64,000 nucleotides of DNA, taken from assembly GCA_002831545.1 (NCBI GenBank), contig CP025095.1, positions 1,736,001 to 1,800,000 on the forward strand. Reading direction: 5' to 3'. This DNA is from Streptococcus suis (GTDB lineage: Bacteria > Bacillota > Bacilli > Lactobacillales > Streptococcaceae). The translations under genes and the position numbers were made by a program. Shown here in pieces: positions 8,291 through 17,354 of the stretch (position 1 is its first letter; the number at the start of each line of letters is the position of its first letter). The notes under the pieces are model-generated. The model was not told where the DNA came from. It was given only the letters and a program-made list of their open reading frames with translations, and ran no database searches.

Positions 8291-8473
8291 CACTTAGAAA
8301 GTAACCACCGTCTTTCTCCTACATCCATTCATGGATACAGGAGCGCTTTTCTACTGTTCTATTATATCATATCGTCCACAGAATTTACTGTGGATTTTTT
8401 TGAACCTGTATTCACTTATACTTATAAAGTAATTTTCTATAAGAGATTGTATACCATCTTTAGTCAAGGATTT

Positions 8474-9073
8474 CTAGCTCTCCATCTCCTCCATATCATA
8501 GTCAAAAAGCAGGTCCTGGCAATCCGTAAAGAGCTGACGACGCTTGTCATCATCCACCACCGCGATATCCACTCCCCTATCGTCATAGCAATGATAAATG
8601 ACTTTTTCCTTACTGGATAGGAAGAATACAGAAGATGAAAGGTAGTTAAAGCCACCATGATCAGCCTTGATAATCTCCCGCAAGAGAGCATTCAAATCTT
8701 GGTCAGCGACCGAAAAGAGATAGCGCTCAAAGACTAGCACATCTCCCGTCCAATCCTCCACTTCTATCAACTCAGGCTCAGGGACTTTGTCGAAGTTAAA
8801 TTTCGATGAAAAATGCCAGAGGTAGGTGTCTATATCCCTATCTTCCTGTCGAAGGAGCGAAAGGAGCACATAGTCGTATTCTGAACTAGCCTGCTCCAAA
8901 AGTTCAACCGCACGCGCGTAAGCTCGGTCCAGATAAACTTTCTTAGGAAGGGTTTCAGCCTCCTCTGCAGGCCCAATTTCAAATTTCAAAGCGAGCGGGG
9001 TTGCATAGAAAAATGGACCTACCAATTGGTGTTCTCCAAATTGAAAATCTGATAGCCAATCCTGTAATTGCAT
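8474..9073 (-). CDS. DUF3885 domain protein
   Basis: 199 residues from the ATG at 9073, chosen because GAAGGAG stands 7 nt upstream; a longer frame to 9199 lacks an RBS. The protein shows the DUF3885 pattern: GPFFYATPLALKFEIGP near the N-terminus, an acidic YDRA-like segment and a C-terminal HCYDDRGVDIAV stretch that describes a conserved DDRG motif. Function of the family is unknown. It is a soluble, acidic, single-gene unit divergent from the CPBP protease gene. Confidence 0.8.
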   Translation of the reverse strand: MQLQDWLSDFQFGEHQLVGPFFYATPLALKFEIGPAEEAETLPKKVYLDRAYARAVELLEQASSEYDYVLLSLLRQEDRDIDTYLWHFSSKFNFDKVPEPELIEVEDWTGDVLVFERYLFSVADQDLNALLREIIKADHGGFNYLSSSVFFLSSKEKVIYHCYDDRGVDIAVVDDDKRRQLFTDCQDLLFDYDMEEMES

Positions 9074-9186
9074 GATGTATCTCCTTCTATACTTTTGTAT
9101 CATTATATCACGCTTATCAAAATTCTGTCTAGTTTTCCATAGGAAAATATGATAGACTGGTACTAAACACAAACTAAGAGAAAAAT

Positions 9187-10068
9187 ATGAAAACAGCATT
9201 CATTTCAGAAAAAGCCAAATCACGCTTTAACCTCAATTTTATCCTATCGCCTATCACAGCACTGGTCTTGATGGCAGTAGCTGAAACAGTTGGTTACTTT
9301 GCCTTTATGCCCTTATTTTTCATTTTCATAGATAATGCCTTTGTGACACTCAGTCTTGAATTATTGGCCTTTTCCTTCATCAGTCTTGCCATCATACTCT
9401 GGGCAAGATTTGTAGAAAAAAGTCCTTGGCTTGGGCTTGGGATGACAAAAAAAGGAGCCTTCAAAGACTTCATACTTGGATGGGGAATTGGTGCAGCCAT
9501 GTTGATAACCTGTGTCTTGCTTATGTGGGGATTTGGTGCTATTCAAGTGACTAGTTTTCAATTCTCAGCGAATTTAGTAGGAGAATTTCTTATCCTCGTA
9601 CTTGCTTGGTCCATTCAAGGCACAGCAGAGGAATTATTGACTAGAGGCTGGATGTTTTCATCCCTAGCTGCCAAGCACAATATCCCTGTCGGTATCCTTG
9701 TTTCCTCCCTCTTTTTTACCTTTCTCCATCTTGGTAACGACGGGATTTCCCTCATTCCCCTTCTCGACCTAACACTCTTTGCCATTTTAGCCTGCTTAGT
9801 CATGTTAAAAACCGGTAATCTTTGGGTAATAGGTGGTATCCATGCTGCCTGGAATTGTTTCCAAGGAAATGTCTTTGCCTTTCCAGTGAGCGGAACACAG
9901 GCTGGCCAAGCCTTTATCTCCGTAATTACAACCGGCCCAGACTGGTTGTCAGGTGGTGCATTTGGTGTGGAAGGCTCAGTTATCAGCCTCCTTATCCAAG
10001 CTGGTATGATCACTTGGTTGGTATATGAGCTCTATTTCACATCACCATCAAACCAACATGAACTTTAG
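9187..10068 (+). CDS. CPBP family intramembrane glutamic endopeptidase
   Basis: 293 residues with about eight hydrophobic segments. The three signature motifs of CAAX/CPBP (Abi) proteases are present: EELLTRGW (EExxxR) near residue 150, FTFLHLG (FxxxH) near 180 and GGIHAAWN near 218. Such proteins cleave peptides in the membrane; in streptococci some act in bacteriocin immunity. There is no bacteriocin gene nearby, so the substrate is unknown. One of very few plus-strand genes here; it is monocistronic and ends at a bidirectional terminator. Confidence 0.88.
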   Translation: MKTAFISEKAKSRFNLNFILSPITALVLMAVAETVGYFAFMPLFFIFIDNAFVTLSLELLAFSFISLAIILWARFVEKSPWLGLGMTKKGAFKDFILGWGIGAAMLITCVLLMWGFGAIQVTSFQFSANLVGEFLILVLAWSIQGTAEELLTRGWMFSSLAAKHNIPVGILVSSLFFTFLHLGNDGISLIPLLDLTLFAILACLVMLKTGNLWVIGGIHAAWNCFQGNVFAFPVSGTQAGQAFISVITTGPDWLSGGAFGVEGSVISLLIQAGMITWLVYELYFTSPSNQHEL

Positions 10069-10080
10069 CAATGATGATAA

Positions 10081-10140
10081 AAAATACAGACAAAATCTTG
10101 CTGATTACTAAATCCAGCAGAAACTGTCTGTATTTTTATT
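10081..10140. terminator. Bidirectional terminator between CPBP and DUF975 genes
   Basis: AAAATACAGACA (10081) pairs with TGTCTGTATTTTTA (10126 on), with a second inner stem CTGCTGGATT-like. A-run on one side and T-run on the other serve both convergent genes. Confidence 0.8.
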
Positions 10141-10166
10141 TCAATGTAGCTGTATAAAATCTATGC

Positions 10167-11048
10167 TTATCCTAGTTCCGAAGACCAAATGGAATCTACC
10201 CTCGAAAGTAACAAAGGATTTTTGGCAATTAAATCCTCATAAAACAGGGCTTGGCAGGTCCAATAATAAGGATAAACATACAAGGCCAACAAACCAAAAG
10301 TCAGTAAAATACCGATGAACCAACCAATAAATGACAAGTCAAGCATGAATCGACGCCACTTATTACCTTTCATCAATTGCCAACTTTGTTTGAATAATTT
10401 AAACGGAGAAGAATAAATATTATTTTCCAAATGATCATAAAGAAGAAATTGAACCTGACTGAGACCATAATCTACTAATAGACCACAAACCAAGCCAATC
10501 ACGACTAAGATTACTCCTATTTGAAAATAGGAGGAACTAAAAAATCCTGAAAAATCAGGTTGATAGCCAACCGGAGCCCCAACAATGAAAACTGTACTGA
10601 AAAATGAAATACTAAGTAAAGCCATCCCAATGACAGCTGGGAAACCAGCTATATAAATAACGAGCATTTTCAAAAAGGTCGTGACCAGAATAGGTAAAAA
10701 ATTCTTCCCATCCAGTAGACTAAAACACTCTGAAAAGCTGACCTTGTCTCGCTGCTTTCTTACGACTCTTATGAGTTGAAAACAAGCTGTCACAATTAAA
10801 CATTGTGCAATAAAATCAAATATGATTGACGGGCCAAGCGATATATAATTGTGACTCCATGTTACCCCATCTTTTACAATGGTACTTCCCCAAAAGACGA
10901 TACCCGTTCGTCCCCAGATTTGTTTCAAGCCATAGTTAAGCATGCCTGACAGAAATGAAATCAAGACGGGAGCCATAAATAAGGCTAACATTCCCTCTGT
11001 ATTCTCCCGAATAAGAGTAGCCCTTGCACGAATATCACTATTAGTCAT
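10167..11048 (-). CDS. DUF975 family integral membrane protein
   Basis: 293 residues with about six TM segments. The N-terminus (SDIRARA, then a helix before the first TM) and the C-terminal YPYYWTCQALFYEDL segment are typical of DUF975 proteins of Firmicutes, whose function is unknown. ATG at 11048 is preceded by AAAGGAG. Transcribed alone, convergent with the CPBP gene. Confidence 0.82.
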   Translation of the reverse strand: MTNSDIRARATLIRENTEGMLALFMAPVLISFLSGMLNYGLKQIWGRTGIVFWGSTIVKDGVTWSHNYISLGPSIIFDFIAQCLIVTACFQLIRVVRKQRDKVSFSECFSLLDGKNFLPILVTTFLKMLVIYIAGFPAVIGMALLSISFFSTVFIVGAPVGYQPDFSGFFSSSYFQIGVILVVIGLVCGLLVDYGLSQVQFLLYDHLENNIYSSPFKLFKQSWQLMKGNKWRRFMLDLSFIGWFIGILLTFGLLALYVYPYYWTCQALFYEDLIAKNPLLLSRVDSIWSSELG

Positions 11049-11125
11049 AAGAAAACTCCTTTCTCTTTTGTTACATATATTATACTACTTTATTTAAAAA
11101 TGCACCACAAATATATAAAATTGTA

Positions 11126-11153
11126 GAAAAAATCCCTTCAAATTACGAAGGGA
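11126..11153 (-). terminator. Terminator of the amino-acid permease gene
   Basis: Minus strand TCCCTTCGTAATTTGAAGGGA followed by TTTTTTC, directly after the permease stop codon. Confidence 0.8.
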
Positions 11154-11159
11154 GGCAAC

Positions 11160-12548
11160 CTATTTCACTTCCGAATGACGATAGCCATAGAATAGATAAA
11201 TCAAACTTCCTACGATGAGTGCCACTCCAAAGGCTAGCCAAGTATCAAAGCTGTATTGAAACATAAAGGACAGACAGATAATGATGGAAAGGATTGGCAA
11301 AACCGGTACAAATGGCGTTTTAAATTGTCCTGCTTTTGGCAAGCCCTCAACCTGACGCAGACGAATAATACCCAACGCCAGCATAATCAAATAAGCTAAG
11401 GTACAGATATTGAGGAAGGAAGCAATACTTGCTAGTGGGAAAATACCTGCACAAATGGCTGCAAAAATCCCCACAAGAATGGTCGCATTTTTAGGAACCT
11501 TGCTTGTTTGTGTCAATCGGCTCAATGATTTCGGTAGCAAACCATCACGACTGATGGAATAGACCATTCTCGACAAGGCGTAGGTCATGGAAATACATAC
11601 TGTAATCAATGTTAGGATTGCAACAATAGAAATATAACTCGCTGCCCAATCCAATCCAACTTCTCGAAGTGCAAAGGCAACCGCATCTGCCACATTCAAC
11701 TTAGTATAGTGAACCATACCAGTCAATACTAATGTCACTACAATATAAAGAATTGTTACAATGGATAGAGACAACACGATTCCCTTTGGTACATTCTTCT
11801 CAGGTTTTTTCACCTCATCAATCGCTAATGAAATAGACTCAAATCCCAGGAAGGCAAAGAACATAAGGGACGCTCCTGCCATAATTCCCGCCTGTCCACC
11901 ATAAATGGCACCAAAACCAAAAGGAGAGAAGTTCGACCAGTTTTCTGGTTTGATAAAGAATAACCCTACTAAAATAAATAAAGCCAACGCTGAAAATTTC
12001 AAAACTACCAAGGCTGAATTGAAACGAAGAGCTGCCTTAGAATTAAGCAAGACCACTCCTACCACAAAAATCAAGACGAGAACTGGTAAGAGGTCTACAT
12101 AGGTACCTGCAGCGGGGTTAAAAGTTCCATTCAGAGCTGTCGGCATAGCGATACCAAAATTAGCCAGCAGTCCTTTCAAATAAGCTCCCCAACCAGATGC
12201 AACACTCGATACAGCAGTCAAGAATTCCATGATTGTCAGCCAGCCAGCAATCCAGGCAGGAAATTCACCAAAAACCGAGTAGAGATAACCATAGGCACCA
12301 CCGTTAGTCGGTATACGCGAGGCAAATTCTGCGTAAAACAAGGCTGTTAGTCCGACTGAAATTGCTGCAATAACAATTGAGATGATCAGAGCTGGCCCTG
12401 CATACTGGGCTGCTGCCAAACCAGTTACCGTAAAGATACCTGTTCCAACCATCGAACCGATACCTAAAAATATCAGATCAACAAGCCCCAAATGCCGCCG
12501 CATCTGACTGCTGCGAGCCACTGCTTGTTTTTTTCTAAATAAACTCAC
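11160..12548 (-). CDS. APC superfamily amino-acid permease (cationic amino-acid transporter type)
   Basis: 462 residues with twelve TM segments. The N-terminal motif GIGSMVGTGIFTVTGLAA is the APC substrate/cation-binding helix 1, and PTNGGAYGYLYSVFGEFPAWIAG is the usual TM3 region of the CAT (YfnA/CtrA-like) branch. It probably imports amino acids by proton symport; the exact substrate cannot be read from sequence. It has its own terminator and about 150 nt of upstream sequence, so it is likely monocistronic. Confidence 0.9.
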   Translation of the reverse strand: MSLFRKKQAVARSSQMRRHLGLVDLIFLGIGSMVGTGIFTVTGLAAAQYAGPALIISIVIAAISVGLTALFYAEFASRIPTNGGAYGYLYSVFGEFPAWIAGWLTIMEFLTAVSSVASGWGAYLKGLLANFGIAMPTALNGTFNPAAGTYVDLLPVLVLIFVVGVVLLNSKAALRFNSALVVLKFSALALFILVGLFFIKPENWSNFSPFGFGAIYGGQAGIMAGASLMFFAFLGFESISLAIDEVKKPEKNVPKGIVLSLSIVTILYIVVTLVLTGMVHYTKLNVADAVAFALREVGLDWAASYISIVAILTLITVCISMTYALSRMVYSISRDGLLPKSLSRLTQTSKVPKNATILVGIFAAICAGIFPLASIASFLNICTLAYLIMLALGIIRLRQVEGLPKAGQFKTPFVPVLPILSIIICLSFMFQYSFDTWLAFGVALIVGSLIYLFYGYRHSEVK

Positions 12549-12670
12549 AAAATACTCCTTCAGAATAAGAATATGGATACTCGACAGAATAATCTACGGA
12601 TTCCTGTCAAAGAACCATAACACCCCATTATACCATAAGTTGAAATATTTCGCATGGGTGATGACAAGCA

Positions 12671-12700
12671 AAAGAGCAAGGCTTTTCTACCTCACTCTTT
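12671..12700 (-). terminator. Terminator after the 553-aa membrane protein gene
   Basis: Minus strand AAAGAGTGAGG...CCTTGCTCTTTTGCTT, an imperfect stem followed by a T-rich run. Confidence 0.6.
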
Positions 12701-12707
12701 CTTCTTA

Positions 12708-14369
12708 TTATTCTGGATTAACCTTAAAGTTTTTAAGATAATTTTTCTTATCTAACTGACCGCTAAAGTGATCTCCTACTTTGATAAACGGTAATCGATC
12801 TGTACTATCTTCCGTTGCTTTGACTTTGTAAATCTTGCCCTCAGACTCAATATAGTAGATTGTCGCGCCGCCAATTATTTGACTCGCTAAAGCTTCTACT
12901 TTTCCACTGATAACCTCAGTCTGTTCACCAACTTCTCCATTTTCAGTCACCGTCAATCCTGAAAGGCTAGAAGCATCCGTTCCTGTGACTTGAGAAATTA
13001 AGAGCGCAATATCGTTGTTAACAGTAACCTGTTGATAATCTTCGGCATCAACAAGAGCGTATGATTTAACCAAGCCGGCATCATCTTTCAAGGATACTAA
13101 ATAGTAGGCTGTATCAGCCAACTTAACTAGGCTTGGAGCAGTGGCTTTATAGCCTTTTTCCTGTACTTCACCTTCTGCGGACTCTTGCGCTGCTGTTTCA
13201 GTCGCCGAAGCCAATTTGTAGTTGGTAATTTCACGAGTTCGCATATTGACAAGAATGAATCCAAGGTTGGATGAATCAGCAGTTGCTGAGGTGATACCTG
13301 TGTAGAGATAAATATCTGAGCTGATAGAAATATAATTATAGCTGTCTGTTGTATTTTTCACACCAGTTTGACTGAAAATAGTATTCCAGAAACCATTTTG
13401 ATAAGTATAGTGGTCATCTACACGGCTGATAACATTGTTTGCCGAATAAACACGGTCTACCCACTCTGGAATATCTTCCAGACTATACTTCTTACTTTCG
13501 CCTGTTACTGCATCCAATACAATAGCACCAATCGGATCATTTGATGAAAGTCCAAATTTTGGCTCGTAAATCGTTGCAATATAATATGGATTTCCTTGGT
13601 CATCCACTTCGAAGGATGGTTTCCCAAAAATAGTTGTCGGGTATTGCAGGCGAAGATGACGTAGGGTATCATTCAGCAAAAATTCGGAATCTGAATAGTG
13701 CATGGCTTTGCTCAGCTTGGCAAGTTCTGCCTTCCCTGTGGTCTGATTAACCTTCACGTAGTAACCAATCCCATCTTGATGGTTGCTCAGCCATTTCCAA
13801 AAATTCTTATATTCCAAAGGCGATACGCGAAACGGCTGCTGACCGATAGTAATCTGGCGATAATCATCCGAAATGCCAAACTGAGAGACCTTGTCAATGG
13901 TACCTAGATAAGTATCACCGATTTTTTCGGCTGAGGCACGATCTAGGAGGGCCAATTTGGATATGTCTGTTTCAGGAAAATCTGCTTTAAAATCCGCATC
14001 CTTGACGCTTATGACAGCAGCGTAATCCTTAGCACGAAATACACGTGAGTTGATAAGCCCCAGCCCCAACAAACCCAGGACAACCAATATCCAAATTCGT
14101 CCCAACCATTTTAAGTAAGCTGGCAGTTGCGAGGTTTTAATCTGATAGGTATCTACTTGTCTCTGGCGACCGGAAATCTTAGTCACCTTTTGAAAAGCAC
14201 CTTTGGAGCTGAACATGGAAAGTATGAGCCAGACCAATCCGACAGATTGAAGGAAAAATATCCAGAAGTCCACACTCAAAATATTTAAAGCAGGCAACTG
14301 GTACCAGTAGTAGATTAGCATTTCCAAAACTAGGGCTAACCAGGCAAAAACAAATAATTTTCTTTTCAT
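12708..14369 (-). CDS. Membrane protein with large extracytoplasmic domain, function unknown
   Basis: 553 residues. Two TM segments lie in the first 55 residues, a cytoplasmic basic loop follows (KVTKISGRQRQVDTYQ), and a third TM lies at about 92-110. The remaining 440 residues are soluble and should be outside; they resemble a beta-rich propeptide-like fold with repeated YxxTIYEPKFG/VLDAVTGESKKY phrases of the PepSY/cell-surface sort, but I do not recognise a named family with confidence. Divergent from exoA with about 155 nt between them that hold both promoters. In other streptococci a similar hypothetical protein is next to exoA. Confidence 0.75.
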   Translation of the reverse strand: MKRKLFVFAWLALVLEMLIYYWYQLPALNILSVDFWIFFLQSVGLVWLILSMFSSKGAFQKVTKISGRQRQVDTYQIKTSQLPAYLKWLGRIWILVVLGLLGLGLINSRVFRAKDYAAVISVKDADFKADFPETDISKLALLDRASAEKIGDTYLGTIDKVSQFGISDDYRQITIGQQPFRVSPLEYKNFWKWLSNHQDGIGYYVKVNQTTGKAELAKLSKAMHYSDSEFLLNDTLRHLRLQYPTTIFGKPSFEVDDQGNPYYIATIYEPKFGLSSNDPIGAIVLDAVTGESKKYSLEDIPEWVDRVYSANNVISRVDDHYTYQNGFWNTIFSQTGVKNTTDSYNYISISSDIYLYTGITSATADSSNLGFILVNMRTREITNYKLASATETAAQESAEGEVQEKGYKATAPSLVKLADTAYYLVSLKDDAGLVKSYALVDAEDYQQVTVNNDIALLISQVTGTDASSLSGLTVTENGEVGEQTEVISGKVEALASQIIGGATIYYIESEGKIYKVKATEDSTDRLPFIKVGDHFSGQLDKKNYLKNFKVNPE

Positions 14370-14486
14370 AATAACCTCCTTGACACAGATTTATTAGTTC
14401 TATTGTATCACAATTTTAATGTTATAATACAAGAATTATAAAATTTTTTTCAAGTTCCCTTGTTCGCCTACAAGTTTGATTTTTGG

Positions 14487-14492
14487 TATAAT
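14487..14492 (+). promoter_or_regulatory. Extended -10 promoter of exoA
   Basis: TTGGTATAATG, an extended -10 element about 32 nt before the exoA ATG; the -35 region is not obvious. Confidence 0.6.
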
Positions 14493-14524
14493 GTAAAACA
14501 GTAACAGACTAGAAAAGGAAAATT

Positions 14525-15352
14525 ATGAAACTCATTTCTTGGAACATTGATTCTCTTAACGCTGCATTAACTGCAGAGTCTCCTCGCGCCCTATTATCAC
14601 GCGCAGTCATCGATACACTTGTGACAGAAGACGCTGATATTATCGCCATTCAGGAAACAAAATTGTCAGATAAGGGACCGACTAAAAAGCATCTAGAAAT
14701 TTTGGAAAGCTACTTCCCTGGATATGCCAATACCTGGCGTTCCTCTGTAGAACCAGCTCGCAAAGGCTATGCTGGTACACTCTTCCTCTACAAAAACCAT
14801 CTAACTCCAACCATTACCTTCCCTGAGATTGGTGCTCCAACAACCATGGATTCTGAAGGGCGCATCATCACGCTAGAATTTGATGACTTCTATGTCACAC
14901 AAGTTTATACGCCAAATGCTGGTGATGGCTTGAAACGGCTTGCTGACCGTCAAATCTGGGATGTACAGTATGCCAAATACCTATCACAGCTTGACAGCCA
15001 AAAACCAGTCCTAGCCACAGGTGACTACAACGTTGCCCACAAGGAGATCGACCTGGCTAACCCATCCAGCAACCGCCAGTCACCAGGATTTACAGACGAA
15101 GAACGTCAAGGTTTTACAAATCTACTTGCTAAAGGTTTCACTGATACATTCCGCCACTTGCATGGGGATGTCCTCAACGCCTATACTTGGTGGGCTCAAC
15201 GCAGCCGTACTAGCAAAATCAACAACACAGGCTGGAGGATTGATTACTGGCTTGTCAGCGACCGCATCGCCGACAAAGTAAGTAAGTCAGATATGATTGA
15301 CTCAGGTGCTCGTCAAGACCATACACCGATTGTTATGGAAATTGAGCTATAA
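14525..15352 (+). CDS. exoA: Exodeoxyribonuclease III / AP endonuclease
   Basis: 275 residues of the ExoA/Xth family. Catalytic motifs: SWNIDSLNA at the N-terminus, AIQETKL (metal-binding Glu), GDYNVAHKEIDL (Asp-Asn), GWRIDYWL, and DHTPI (His) near the C-terminus. It repairs abasic sites and removes blocked 3' ends. ATG preceded by AAAAGGAAAA. Monocistronic, ending in a strong terminator. Confidence 0.96.
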   Translation: MKLISWNIDSLNAALTAESPRALLSRAVIDTLVTEDADIIAIQETKLSDKGPTKKHLEILESYFPGYANTWRSSVEPARKGYAGTLFLYKNHLTPTITFPEIGAPTTMDSEGRIITLEFDDFYVTQVYTPNAGDGLKRLADRQIWDVQYAKYLSQLDSQKPVLATGDYNVAHKEIDLANPSSNRQSPGFTDEERQGFTNLLAKGFTDTFRHLHGDVLNAYTWWAQRSRTSKINNTGWRIDYWLVSDRIADKVSKSDMIDSGARQDHTPIVMEIEL

Positions 15353-15371
15353 ATAATAATACAGTTCACCC

Positions 15372-15422
15372 AAAAAAGACTTAGAACAGCCATCAGAAAC
15401 GGTGGTTCTCTAAGTCTTTTTT
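15372..15422. terminator. Bidirectional terminator between exoA and the sortase gene
   Basis: AAAAAAGACTTAGA pairs with TCTAAGTCTTTTTT, with an inner ACCACCG-like stem; it serves exoA on plus and the sortase transcript on minus. Confidence 0.85.
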
Positions 15423-15445
15423 CTTTTATTCCTGTTACACTCTAC

Positions 15446-16294
15446 CTATCGTACTTTAGTAACTCGACATACTCTCACAAGCTTGCCCAACTTGTAGGCA
15501 AGATAGACAAACAAGAACCAGCCAAAAAGGGTCAGATAGGCGATGAAACTTACACCTTTCTTGCGATAAGATTCCAGCACTGCTTGACTAGACTGTGTTT
15601 TTTCTTCTGAAGCTGCTACCTGCTCGCTACTATCATGATGACGATAGGCATTGACCAAAAGACGATAATCAAAGGGCGGAACCAGAGGATCGCAGGTCAA
15701 AAGGGTCAAGACATCCTGTTTTTCTATCGGAAGCAATTTTTGCCAATCGGTTGCCTTGATGATTTCTGTATTTTTGACCCGATAGGTGACTACTTTTTCA
15801 CCAATTTCAACAAAAATCTCATCGCCCTCACGCATTTCATTCAATCGGAAAAAACGCAAATCACTATACCAACTTCTGTGGCCAGCCAGCACACTACGAC
15901 GATCCCGACCTCCGAAAGGCAAGTCCGTTCCTGACACCACCGCTACACCCTGATCAAGATGGGAATCACTGGCTCCCACCCGAATAGGTTGGCGGATTTC
16001 AAGACTAGGAATACTTACATAGCCGATGATGGTATCTCCAAAATCAGATACGGACTGCTCATCTTTCCTAGTCTCAGCAAAGGGATCAACTGTTGCCAGT
16101 TGACCACTCCGCACTACTTCCTGATAGTGTTCGATGATCTCTTCCTCTTTCTGGGAAAATCCTGACTCCGACTTTTTATAACTCTGGTAAGCAAAAAATT
16201 CCCGCACCTCATGAACTGTCATATTGCTGAACAATAATAAGGGCAACAATAATCCCACTATCATCAATAGATAGCCAACAATTTTCAACCTCAT
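15446..16294 (-). CDS. Class C (pilin-polymerising) sortase
   Basis: 282 residues: N-terminal TM (LKIVGYLLMIVGLLLPL), a lid with the DPF motif (VDPFAETRKD) that marks class C enzymes, catalytic His in LAGHRSWY, Cys in TLLTCDPL and Arg in DYRLLVNAYR, then a C-terminal TM and basic tail. Class C sortases link pilin subunits through Lys isopeptide bonds. The SD is weak (GAGTGAG). It lies 43 nt after the last Rpn-tail ORF and about 1.9 kb from the nearest pilin gene, separated by a terminator at 18148. It could belong to one of the S. suis srt pilus clusters; I cannot say which. Confidence 0.93.
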   Translation of the reverse strand: MRLKIVGYLLMIVGLLLPLLLFSNMTVHEVREFFAYQSYKKSESGFSQKEEEIIEHYQEVVRSGQLATVDPFAETRKDEQSVSDFGDTIIGYVSIPSLEIRQPIRVGASDSHLDQGVAVVSGTDLPFGGRDRRSVLAGHRSWYSDLRFFRLNEMREGDEIFVEIGEKVVTYRVKNTEIIKATDWQKLLPIEKQDVLTLLTCDPLVPPFDYRLLVNAYRHHDSSEQVAASEEKTQSSQAVLESYRKKGVSFIAYLTLFGWFLFVYLAYKLGKLVRVCRVTKVR

Positions 16295-16337
16295 GACCGT
16301 CTCACTCAGTTGCTCTTTGGATGCTCAACATTCAATT

Positions 16338-16589
16338 CTAGAAATCAGCTTTTGTCGCATCCAATCCTCCAGTCTTCAAACCATCCAAGTCTTCCTGGCT
16401 TAGTCCTGTCAGTTCCTTTATCAGCTCATCCGTGAAATTCTTCACCAACATCTGACGAGCAATCTTGAGCTGACCTTCTGCCCGTCCTTCTAACCGGCCT
16501 TCTTCCTGACCACGTCTTCTTCCTAGTATGAACGATGTTTCCAATTCACCAAAATGATTGGCGGCACTATAGGCTAGTTGATCAATCAT
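16338..16589 (-). CDS. Free-standing Rpn C-terminal tail protein, copy 3 (83 aa)
   Basis: Begins MIDQLAYSAANHFGELETSF and continues ILGRRRGQEEG, identical over the first 31 residues to an internal segment of the full-length Rpn at 17112-18029, then two 4-residue RLEG/RAEG units, QLKIARQMLV and the TGLSQEDLDGL end. Its C-terminus (KTGGLDATKADF) differs from the other copies. Its ATG overlaps the previous stop as ATGA and has SD AAAGGTGAA upstream. Lacks the nuclease domain. A candidate RpnS-type antitoxin or regulatory partner; see findings. Confidence 0.75.
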   Translation of the reverse strand: MIDQLAYSAANHFGELETSFILGRRRGQEEGRLEGRAEGQLKIARQMLVKNFTDELIKELTGLSQEDLDGLKTGGLDATKADF

Positions 16590-16840
16590 TTATGTTCACC
16601 TTTCAAACCATCCAAATCTTCCTGGCTTAGTCCTGTCAGTTCCTTTATCAGCTCATCCGTGAAATGCTTCACCAACATTTGACGAGCAACCTTGAGCTGA
16701 CCATCCAGCATACCTTCTGCTCGACCTTTTTGAAGTCCTTGAGCCATACCTTCTTCCTGACCACGTCTTCTTCCTAGTATGAAAGAAGTCTCCAATTCAC
16801 CAAAATGATTGGCGGCACTATAGGCTAATTGATCAATCAT
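16586..16840 (-). CDS. Free-standing Rpn C-terminal tail protein, copy 2 (84 aa)
   Basis: Same N-terminal 31 residues as copies 1 and 3, but the repeat segment is diverged (MAQG-LQKG-RAEG-MLDG, four units) before QLKVARQMLVKHFTDE. Ends LKGEHK; stop and next start overlap as ATGA. SD AAAGGTGAACAT precedes the ATG. The different repeat units argue that the copies have been kept and have diverged, not just arisen by recent slippage. Confidence 0.75.
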   Translation of the reverse strand: MIDQLAYSAANHFGELETSFILGRRRGQEEGMAQGLQKGRAEGMLDGQLKVARQMLVKHFTDELIKELTGLSQEDLDGLKGEHK

Positions 16841-17115
16841 TTATGTTCACCTTTCAAACCATCCAAGTCTTCCTGACTTAGTCCTGTCAGTTCCTTTATC
16901 ATCTCATCCGTGAAATTCTTCACCAACATCTGCCGAGCAATCTTGAGCTGACCTTCTAATCGACCTTCTGCCCGGCCTTCTAACCGACCTTCTGCCCGGC
17001 CTTCTAACCGACCTTCTAACCGGCCTTCTTCCTGACCACGTCTTCTTCCTAGTATGAACGATGTTTCCAATTCACCAAAATGATTGGCGGCACTATAGGC
17101 TAATTGATCAATCAT
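16837..17115 (-). CDS. Free-standing Rpn C-terminal tail protein, copy 1 (92 aa)
   Basis: Starts at the ATG that overlaps the stop codon of full-length rpn (ATGA) with SD AAAGGTGAG. It has the same first 31 residues and then six RLEG/RAEG units (12-nt DNA repeats at about 16950-17020), the longest repeat of the family here. Ends LKGEHK. Probably translated by coupling from rpn. Confidence 0.78.
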   Translation of the reverse strand: MIDQLAYSAANHFGELETSFILGRRRGQEEGRLEGRLEGRAEGRLEGRAEGRLEGQLKIARQMLVKNFTDEMIKELTGLSQEDLDGLKGEHK

Positions 17116-17354
17116 CTTCGCTCACCTTTCAAGCCATCCAAATCTTCCTGACTTAGTCCTGTCAGTCTCGCTATCATTTCATCAGCGAAACCTTCTACTA
17201 ACATCTGCCGAGCAATCTTGAGCTGACCTTCTAATCTGCCTTCTGCCCGGCCTTCTAACCGACCTTCTTCCTGACCACGTCTTCTTCCTAGTATGAACGA
17301 TGTTTCCAATTCACCAAAATGATTGGCGGCACTATAGGCTAATTGATCAATCAT
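17112..17354 (-). CDS. Possible intragenic start: RpnS-like 80-aa product inside rpn
   Basis: Inside rpn, the ATG at 17354 is preceded by GAGGAGGAAAGGAAG, a near-ideal SD placed 8 nt upstream. It is exactly the residue at which all three downstream tail copies begin (MIDQLAYSAAN). An internal product of 80 residues is therefore likely, as described for E. coli rpn genes where the short form inhibits the full-length nuclease. In-frame with rpn, so it cannot be proved from sequence alone. Confidence 0.6.
   Translation of the reverse strand: MIDQLAYSAANHFGELETSFILGRRRGQEEGRLEGRAEGRLEGQLKIARQMLVEGFADEMIARLTGLSQEDLDGLKGERR

Noticed and set aside
16338..17115. The three short rpn tails as mere debris of decayed rpn genes
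   Set aside because: Each starts at the same Met with an SD, overlaps its neighbour as ATGA and has no frameshift; decay would not keep this pattern.
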